From: Clostridia bacterium
Lineage (GTDB): Bacteria; Bacillota; Clostridia; Christensenellales; Aristaeellaceae
Length of the DNA stretch: 18,928 bases
Reading direction: 5' to 3'
Assembly (NCBI GenBank): GCA_017471125.1
Contig: JAFUWR010000136.1
Coordinates: 1-18,928, forward strand
The notes beneath the pieces were generated by a model. That model worked only from the letters and a program-made list of their open reading frames with translations, was not told the DNA's origin and searched no databases. This document shows, piece by piece, positions 14,274 through 18,928 of this stretch. Every line of letters starts with the position of its first letter. Positions within the stretch are counted from its first letter, which is position 1. The translations under genes and the position numbers were made by a program.

Positions 14274-14336
14274 CGGTTTATCTCCCCTTTATCGTTTGTT
14301 GATATGTCAACGGTCATAGACCGGGATCTCCGGGGG

Positions 14337-15206
14337 TCATTCCACGTTTTGGAGCTGCTCGCGCAGCTTTTCGATCTCGGCCTTCATGTCCACCACCAGG
14401 CGGGTGATGGGGATGTCCTGGGACTTGGAGGAGATGGTGTTGGTCTCCCGGTTCAGCTCCTGGACGATGAAGTCGATCCTGCGGCCGATGGGCTGGTCGT
14501 CCTCGAAGAGCTTGCGGAGCGCGGCCACGTGGCTGTTGAGCCTGACGATCTCCTCGGCGATGGCGCTGCGGTCGGCCATGACCGCCACCTCGGTGAGCAA
14601 GCGCGTCTCGTCCACCTGGGAGCCGATCAGCTCCTCCACCGCGGCCTTGAGGCGATTTCTATACTCCTCCACGGTCTGGGGATAGCGCTCCTCCACCGCA
14701 GCGGTCATGCGCTCGATGGCGTCCACCTTCTCCGACAGGTCGCGCTTCATGGCCTCGCCCTCCCGGGCGCGCATGGTTATCAGTTGGTCGAGGGCCTCCG
14801 AGAGCGTCTCCAGCATCAGCGCGGTCACCGCGTCCCGGTCCTCCTCGGCCTCGGACACCACCAACACGTCCGGCAGTCGGGCGATGGACATCAGGCTGCG
14901 GTCGTCCTTCAGGCCGGCCTGCGACACCGTGCCCAGGGCGCGGGCGTAGGCGTCGTACAGCGCGTGGTCCACCGTGACGGTCCGGGCGTCGGACCGCAGG
15001 TTCTTGTAGGTCACGAACACGTCCACGTGGCCCCGGGACAGCCGCTCGCCGATGGCCTTGCGGGCCGCGTCCTCCATGAACAGCAGGTTCCGCGGCATGC
15101 GGAAGGACAGGTCCAGGAACCTGTGGTTGACGCTCTTTAGCTCTATCGTCATCTGCCGTCCGTCCCGCTCCCGGGCCGCGCGGCCGTATCCCGTCATGCT
15201 CTGCAT
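14337..15206 (-). CDS. yicC: YicC/YloC family endoribonuclease
   Basis: This 289-residue protein starts MQSMTGYGRA, the family hallmark, with an N-terminal YicC domain. It ends with the DUF1732-type block GRRIDFIVQELNRETNTISS and a coiled tail ending EKLREQLQNVE. E. coli YicC and B. subtilis YloC are reported RNases; YicC acts in sRNA turnover. GGGGAGG lies 11 bases before the ATG. It is the first gene of the long operon, downstream of a TATAAT promoter. Confidence 0.95.
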   Translation of the reverse strand: MQSMTGYGRAARERDGRQMTIELKSVNHRFLDLSFRMPRNLLFMEDAARKAIGERLSRGHVDVFVTYKNLRSDARTVTVDHALYDAYARALGTVSQAGLKDDRSLMSIARLPDVLVVSEAEEDRDAVTALMLETLSEALDQLITMRAREGEAMKRDLSEKVDAIERMTAAVEERYPQTVEEYRNRLKAAVEELIGSQVDETRLLTEVAVMADRSAIAEEIVRLNSHVAALRKLFEDDQPIGRRIDFIVQELNRETNTISSKSQDIPITRLVVDMKAEIEKLREQLQNVE

Positions 15207-15252
15207 AGCCCCGATGACCTCCCCGCTCCGCGATGGAAACTACTCCTTTTTT

Positions 15253-15281
15253 ATTATAACACATTCCGCCCTGTTTGCCTA
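15253..15281 (-). promoter_or_regulatory. Promoter of the yicC-rpe operon
   Basis: On the minus strand a perfect TATAAT (15253-15258) is preceded, after 17 bases, by TAGGCA (15276-15281; 4 of 6 to TTGACA). It lies about 47 bases before the yicC ATG and faces away from the rpmB promoter. Confidence 0.65.
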
Positions 15282-15356
15282 TGCTCTATCAGAAAATTAA
15301 AGAATCTCAAAATGACGGAAAGCGTACAAAATCTCACAACTTTTACACGGGGGCTA

Positions 15357-15385
15357 TTGCGTTTTCGGCCAATCGATGCTATAAT
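15357..15385 (+). promoter_or_regulatory. Promoter of rpmB
   Basis: A perfect TATAAT (15380-15385) lies 17 bases after TTGCGT (15357-15362). The rpmB start is about 47 bases downstream, preceded by AAGGAGG. Confidence 0.7.
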
Positions 15386-15432
15386 TTTACTGTTTTGATG
15401 TGAACATATCCTTGAAGGAGGTGTGATAGAGT

Positions 15433-15624
15433 ATGGGTAAGTTTTGTGAGATCTGCGGCAAGGGCGTGACCTACGGCAACAACGTCAGCCACTCCAACCG
15501 CAAGACGCGCCGGACCTGGGCTCCGAACACGCAGAAGGTTCGCGTTCTGATCAACGGCGTTCCGAAGCGCATGTCGGTGTGCACCCGCTGCCTGCGCAGC
15601 AAGAAGGTTGAGCGCGCCCTGTAA
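15433..15624 (+). CDS. rpmB: 50S ribosomal protein L28
   Basis: This 63-residue basic protein of the large ribosomal subunit has two CxxC pairs (CEIC at 5-8 and CTRC near 51-54), so it is the zinc-binding form of L28. Other marks are GNNVSHSNRKTRRTW and the C-terminal LRSKKVERAL. An AAGGAGG ribosome binding site precedes the ATG. It is monocistronic, with its own promoter and terminator. It diverges from the yicC operon, whereas in B. subtilis rpmB lies near the other end of the equivalent cluster. Confidence 0.97.
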   Translation: MGKFCEICGKGVTYGNNVSHSNRKTRRTWAPNTQKVRVLINGVPKRMSVCTRCLRSKKVERAL

Positions 15625-15650
15625 TGCGTTTATGGGTCATTGCAAAAAGT

Positions 15651-15697
15651 CCGTCGGCACCATCGGTGAAATGAGATGATGCCGACGGGTTTTTTAT
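15651..15697. terminator. Bidirectional intrinsic terminator between rpmB and the truB-side operon
   Basis: Arms CCGTCGGCACCATC (15651-15664) and GATGATGCCGACGG (15675-15688) form a 14-position stem with one mismatch (a G-U pair on the minus strand) and a 10-base loop. GTTTTTTA follows on the plus strand and ACTTTTTG on the minus strand, so it can end both convergent transcripts. Confidence 0.9.
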
Positions 15698-15873
15698 TCA
15701 GAGAATCGCCACAACAGAAACCCCACGCTGACGCACAAGATCGACAGCGCCCCCATCCAGACCCAGCGGGGCACGAAGATCAACAGCATCAGCCCGCCCG
15801 CGACCATCAGCACGACGCCCGCGACCTTTGCGGGGTTGGTCCGCCTGCGCCGGGTCCCGCATCTGTCTTTCAT
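15694..15873 (-). CDS. Small two-helix membrane protein of unknown function
   Basis: The protein is 59 residues from ATG 15873: a basic start (MKDRCGTRRRRTNPAK) then two hydrophobic helices (about 16-34 and 38-56) with a short loop containing PRWVW. I do not recognise a family. The start is chosen because GGGGAGGGGATC precedes it closely; an ATG at 15924 in the same frame touches the previous stop but lacks a ribosome binding site. That binding site is one arm of a 13-bp perfect hairpin. The stop codon lies at the edge of the bidirectional terminator. It is the last gene of its operon. Confidence 0.65.
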   Translation of the reverse strand: MKDRCGTRRRRTNPAKVAGVVLMVAGGLMLLIFVPRWVWMGALSILCVSVGFLLWRFSE

Positions 15874-15877
15874 AGAA

Positions 15878-15916
15878 GATCCCCTCCCCGTCATGATATG
15901 CCGCGGGGAGGGGATC
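15878..15916 (-). promoter_or_regulatory. Hairpin covering the ribosome binding site of the small membrane protein gene
   Basis: GATCCCCTCCCCG (15878-15890) and CGGGGAGGGGATC (15904-15916) are perfect 13-base complements around a 13-base loop. In the minus-strand transcript the downstream arm contains the purine-rich ribosome binding site just before ATG 15873, so folding would hide it. Confidence 0.6.
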
Positions 15917-15924
15917 GTTGACAT

Positions 15925-16668
15925 TCAGCCGATGACGATGTCGTCGGCCTCGATGTGGGGCAGCTCGGCGTACTTCTCGCTGGCGCTGACGTAGTACACC
16001 CGGCCGCGGGTGACACCCCAGACGGTGGCGGCGCTGCCCTCGGTGATCGCGGGCGCGTCGGCAGGGCGGAAGGCCGTGACGTAGACCACGTCGTAGCACG
16101 CGCCGCGGGTCGCCACGCGCAGGACCGTGTAGACGCCCGCGGTGTCGGCGTAGGTGTCGTCGGTCAGCACCTGCATCACCGTGCCCGTGAACGTCACGGG
16201 CCTGCCGTCGTACTGAGCCTCGCCGGGCTGCAGCGCCGCGTACTTGAGCGGCTCGTAGGCGCGCCTCGCGCCCGCGTCGGCGGCGTACAGCGCCCGCTGG
16301 GTGGCGGCGTCGGCCACGCCCGTGTCCACCAGGCCATAGCGCTTCTGGAAGGTCCTGACGGCCTCGGCGGTCTTGCTGCCGTACACGCCGTCGGCGGACC
16401 CGTCCAGGCAGCCCAGCGCGATCAGCTTCGCCTGGAGCCGCGCCACTTCATCGCCCTTGTCGCCCGATTGCAGCATGGTATACACCGTCTCGTCCGGGGT
16501 GGGCGACGGCGTGGGCGCGACGGTGGGCGCGGGGGTGGGCACCTCGCCGATCTCGGCGATAGCGTCCTCGGCGCTCTTGCGGATGTCCCGAAGCTCCTTC
16601 ATGGCGTCCTCGGCGAGGCACGACGCGCACAGCATCAGTGCGAGGACGAGTATCGCTATCCTTCTCAT
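15925..16668 (-). CDS. Exported peptidoglycan-binding domain protein
   Basis: The protein has 247 residues. A signal peptide (MRRIAILVLALMLCASC) ends in a Cys, but the lipobox is imperfect (Cys rather than Leu at -3), so a lipoprotein is possible, not certain. A Pro/Thr-rich linker follows (about 44-60). A PG_binding_1 domain (about 68-128) has the pattern GDEVARLQAKLIALG, DGVYGSKTAEAVRTFQKRYG and the final TQRAL. The C-terminal part (about 135-247) looks beta-rich with VTFTGTVMQVL and GVTRGRVYYVSA, possibly OB-fold-like; this is weak inference. It probably binds the cell wall from outside the membrane. It starts 4 bases after ribF, so it is co-transcribed. Confidence 0.85.
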   Translation of the reverse strand: MRRIAILVLALMLCASCLAEDAMKELRDIRKSAEDAIAEIGEVPTPAPTVAPTPSPTPDETVYTMLQSGDKGDEVARLQAKLIALGCLDGSADGVYGSKTAEAVRTFQKRYGLVDTGVADAATQRALYAADAGARRAYEPLKYAALQPGEAQYDGRPVTFTGTVMQVLTDDTYADTAGVYTVLRVATRGACYDVVYVTAFRPADAPAITEGSAATVWGVTRGRVYYVSASEKYAELPHIEADDIVIG

Positions 16669-16672
16669 GGCT

Positions 16673-17239
16673 TTAACCCCTGTTCGCCGGGATGTCCAGC
16701 AGCCGGTTGGCGTGGGCGGTCTCCCCCACGGCCAGCAGCGCCCGCACGTAGGTGGAGGACGCCATGACGCTGCCGTCCATCACCGGGGCCACCACCAGCG
16801 CCCGGTAGCCCAGCTCCCCGGCCATCTTGCGGATGAGGTCGGCGTTTCCCTTGCCGTAGGCGCCGAAGGTGTAGTTCTCGCCCACCACGATGGCCCGCAC
16901 GCGCATCTTCTCCACCAGGCTGCGCAGGTAGTCCTCCGGCGCGGTGGCGGCGAATTCGGGGGTGAAGGGCTTCACCAGCGCGTAGTCCGCGCCCAGGCGC
17001 TCGAACTTCAACAGGTTCTGCTGGAGCGTCAGCAGCGGCTTCGGCGCGCGCTCCGGCTTCAGCACCGACAGCGGGTGCCGGTCGAAGGTGCAGACCACGC
17101 TGCGGGCGTTCATGGACTTCGCCAGGGTCACCGCGTTGCGGATGAGCTCCTGGTGGCCGATGTGGACGCCGTCGAACATGCCCAGCGCCGCCACGCTGGC
17201 CTCCTCCAGGAACGCGATCTCGTCGTAGATGATCTTCAT
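16673..17239 (-). CDS. ribF: RibF-type FMN adenylyltransferase lacking the riboflavin kinase domain
   Basis: The 188 residues match the N-terminal FAD synthetase domain of RibF: GMFDGVHIGHQELI (nucleotide binding, HIGH-like), TFDRHPLSVL, VVGENYTFGAYGKGN and SSTYVRALLAVGETAHANRLL. Normal RibF is about 300 residues, with a C-terminal riboflavin kinase domain that begins just after this point. Here the protein ends DIPANRG and stops, and the next gene starts 4 bases later, so no kinase remnant is present. The expected activity is FMN plus ATP to FAD only. It begins 3 bases after truB, in the usual nrnA-truB-ribF order. Confidence 0.92.
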   Translation of the reverse strand: MKIIYDEIAFLEEASVAALGMFDGVHIGHQELIRNAVTLAKSMNARSVVCTFDRHPLSVLKPERAPKPLLTLQQNLLKFERLGADYALVKPFTPEFAATAPEDYLRSLVEKMRVRAIVVGENYTFGAYGKGNADLIRKMAGELGYRALVVAPVMDGSVMASSTYVRALLAVGETAHANRLLDIPANRG

Positions 17240-17242
17240 GTT

Positions 17243-18139
17243 TCAATCCCCCTGATATAGCATGGCCTTGAATTTCACGCTGCCGTCGGGCTGGGGCCGG
17301 CCGATGCCCGCGAAGCGCTCGCCCAGGTAGACCCGCACGGCGTCGGCCTCCGGCGCGGGCGCATCCAGCCACTTGGCCTTGAGCGGGTTGCCGTTGATGA
17401 CCGCGTGCCGAAACTTTTCCCCCACCCGTACCGCGGGCAGGTGTTGAAGCGGCGCGTCCAGCGGCAGAAGCGCTGTCGCCAATTGATCCGACGATGCCAG
17501 CGCGTCGATCTGCTCGGCGGTCAGCGCGTCCTCGATCCTGAACACGCCCGCCGCCGTGCGCTCCAGCGTCAGCATGTGCCCGCCGCAGCCCAGTGCCGCG
17601 CCGATGTCGTTGCACAGCGTGCGGATGTACACGCCCTTGCCGCAGTCGATTTTCAAAAGATGCACGTCGCCCGGCTCCGCGCCCAGGTATTCGATCTGGT
17701 CCACCCGGCACCTCCGGGGCTCCAGCGCCACCGTCTCGCCGCGCCGCGCCAGCTTGTAGAGCCGCTGGCCGTCCCGCTTGAGGGCCGAGTACATGGGCGG
17801 CACCTGCTCGATGTCCCCGATGAAACTTGGGAGCGCGGCCTTCACGTCCTCCGGCCCCGCCTCGACGGGCAGGGTCCGCGTCACCTGGCCGGTGGCGTCC
17901 TGGGTGTCCGTCGTGACGCCCAGCTTGAGCCGCGCCACGTAGGTCTTTTGCTTGTCGATGATGTAGTCGAACAGCCGGGTGGCCGAGCCCACGCACACCG
18001 GCAGCACCCCCGACGCCTCGGGGTCCAGCGTGCCGCCGTGGCCCACGGAAGTGCCCCGGGGCAGGCGACGGCGCACGTAGACCACCATGTCCGAGGACGT
18101 GCGGCCCGTGGGCTTGAGCACGTTCAAAAAGCCGTTCAT
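17243..18139 (-). CDS. truB: tRNA pseudouridine(55) synthase
   Basis: This 298-residue enzyme makes pseudouridine 55 in the T-loop of tRNAs. It starts MNGFLNVLKPTGRTSSDMV. The catalytic motif is GHGGTLDPEASGVLPV, with catalytic Asp39. Other family marks are KTYVARLKLGVTTDTQDATG, VPPMYSALKRDGQRLYKLAR and CGKGVYIRTLCNDIG. A short C-terminal PUA-like region (to residue 298) is typical for Bacillota. The ATG overlaps the nrnA stop as ATGA. Confidence 0.97.
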   Translation of the reverse strand: MNGFLNVLKPTGRTSSDMVVYVRRRLPRGTSVGHGGTLDPEASGVLPVCVGSATRLFDYIIDKQKTYVARLKLGVTTDTQDATGQVTRTLPVEAGPEDVKAALPSFIGDIEQVPPMYSALKRDGQRLYKLARRGETVALEPRRCRVDQIEYLGAEPGDVHLLKIDCGKGVYIRTLCNDIGAALGCGGHMLTLERTAAGVFRIEDALTAEQIDALASSDQLATALLPLDAPLQHLPAVRVGEKFRHAVINGNPLKAKWLDAPAPEADAVRVYLGERFAGIGRPQPDGSVKFKAMLYQGD

Positions 18140-18928
18140 GTATCGCCCCCGATGGCCCGCGCCGCCAGCTCCAGCGCCTTTTGAAGCGCCGCGTCCACGG
18201 GCAGGTCCAGCGTCACCCCCGCGGCGCAGGCGTGCCCGCCGCCGCCCAGCGGCACTGCCACCGCCTCGGCCACGTCCAGCGGCTCCTTGGAGCGCAGGGA
18301 CAGCTTGGTCTGCTCACCCCGCTCGTTGGCCAGCACGGCGCACTGGACGCCCTCGATCTCCAAGAGGTAATTGACGATTCCCTCGTTGTCCTCGGGGGTG
18401 GCGTTGGCGGTACTAAGCATCTCCTCCGTCAGCCGCGCCCAGGCGAGCCTGCCGTCTTTAGACACCTCGAGCCCCGCCAGCACCAGGCCCAGCAGCTTCG
18501 TGCGGCCATAGGTGCGGGTGCGGTACAGGCGCGTGGTGATGGCGTCCACCTGGATGCCCGCGGCGGCGCACTTCGCGGCGGCCTCGAAGGTCTGGGGCCG
18601 AGTGCAGGAGAAGTTGAAGTTGCCCGTGTCGGTGGAGATGGCCACGAACAGGCACTCGGCCACGTCCGCGGACAATTCGACCCCCATCGCCCGGATGACG
18701 TCCGTCAGCAGCTCCCCCACCGCCGCCGCGTCGCCGTCCAGCAGCATGACCTGGCCAAAGCCGGGGTTGGTGGCGTGGTGGTCGATGACGGCCTGTTCGG
18801 GGCAGCGGTCGAAGGCCCGCATGCCCGCCTCGCCCAGCCGCTCCCGGTCGGACACGTCCACGGCCACGGCGGTCGCCGGCGCGAAGGGCAGCGCCTCGCC
18901 GGGGTCGACGATGCGCTCGGCCCCGGGC
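18136..18928 (-). CDS. nrnA: DHH/DHHA1 phosphoesterase (NrnA-like nano-RNase/pAp phosphatase), 5' end outside window
   Basis: The frame is open to the window edge, so the N-terminal part with the first DHH motifs is missing. Visible are AVDVSDRERLG, the VIDHHATNPGFG motif (metal site), STDTGNFNFS and, near the C-terminus, the DHHA1 motif GGGGHACAAG. NrnA-type enzymes degrade 2-5-nucleotide RNAs and 3'-phosphoadenosine 5'-phosphate. The position before truB-ribF is the usual rbfA-nrnA-truB-ribF context. The exact subtype cannot be separated from related DHH proteins on this part alone. Confidence 0.92.
   Translation of the reverse strand, partial: PGAERIVDPGEALPFAPATAVAVDVSDRERLGEAGMRAFDRCPEQAVIDHHATNPGFGQVMLLDGDAAAVGELLTDVIRAMGVELSADVAECLFVAISTDTGNFNFSCTRPQTFEAAAKCAAAGIQVDAITTRLYRTRTYGRTKLLGLVLAGLEVSKDGRLAWARLTEEMLSTANATPEDNEGIVNYLLEIEGVQCAVLANERGEQTKLSLRSKEPLDVAEAVAVPLGGGGHACAAGVTLDLPVDAALQKALELAARAIGGDT

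Noticed and set aside
14303..14311. TTGACA on the minus strand between yicC and gmk as an internal promoter
   Set aside because: No -10-like hexamer lies at 16-18 bases downstream; that position is taken by the gmk ribosome binding site. The motif is part of a small inverted repeat.

Overview
The window comes from a GC-rich member of the Bacillota, most likely class Clostridia (a gut-type, Christensenellales-like lineage is my guess; the lineage is inference). The basis is the Bacillus/Clostridium-type housekeeping order yicC-gmk-rpoZ-coaBC-priA-def-fmt-rsmB-rlmN-prpC-prkC-rsgA-rpe, strong AGGAGG-type ribosome binding sites, a zinc-type L28 and a PASTA kinase. Almost all genes lie on the minus strand; only rpmB and a small HTH regulator lie on the plus strand.

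Layout from left to right. (1) 1-1162 is visibly more AT-rich and accessory in character. It holds a truncated secreted protein gene (minus strand, cut by the window edge) of the EF-hand/leucine-rich-repeat surface type, and a divergent XRE-family regulator. Between them is a consensus-like promoter whose -10 and spacer are covered by a perfect inverted repeat. A gene-free stretch with three strong hairpins follows. (2) 1163-15206 is one long minus-strand housekeeping operon with mostly overlapping or nearly abutting genes. In transcription order: yicC, gmk, rpoZ, coaBC, priA, two tandem def genes, fmt, rsmB, rlmN, prpC, prkC, rsgA, rpe. It joins RNA turnover, GMP kinase, RNA polymerase omega, CoA synthesis, replication restart, translation initiation and N-terminal processing, rRNA methylation, Ser/Thr phospho-signalling, ribosome assembly and pentose phosphate metabolism. 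(3) 15207-15697 holds back-to-back promoters for that operon and for rpmB, then a bidirectional terminator. (4) 15694-18928 is a second minus-strand operon: nrnA (cut by the window edge), truB, a short ribF, a peptidoglycan-binding exported protein and a small membrane protein.

Points that stand out: three of the four operon gaps longer than 20 bp carry period-7 tandem repeats of different sequence, and one of them is a G-quadruplex-type motif in the presumed coaBC leader. priA carries an apparent one-base deletion near its 5' end. Peptide deformylase is tandemly duplicated, with a 55-bp identical block. RibF has lost its riboflavin kinase domain. A 13-bp perfect hairpin covers the ribosome binding site of the small membrane protein gene. 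I found no tRNA, rRNA, CRISPR array, insertion sequence or recognisable defence system.
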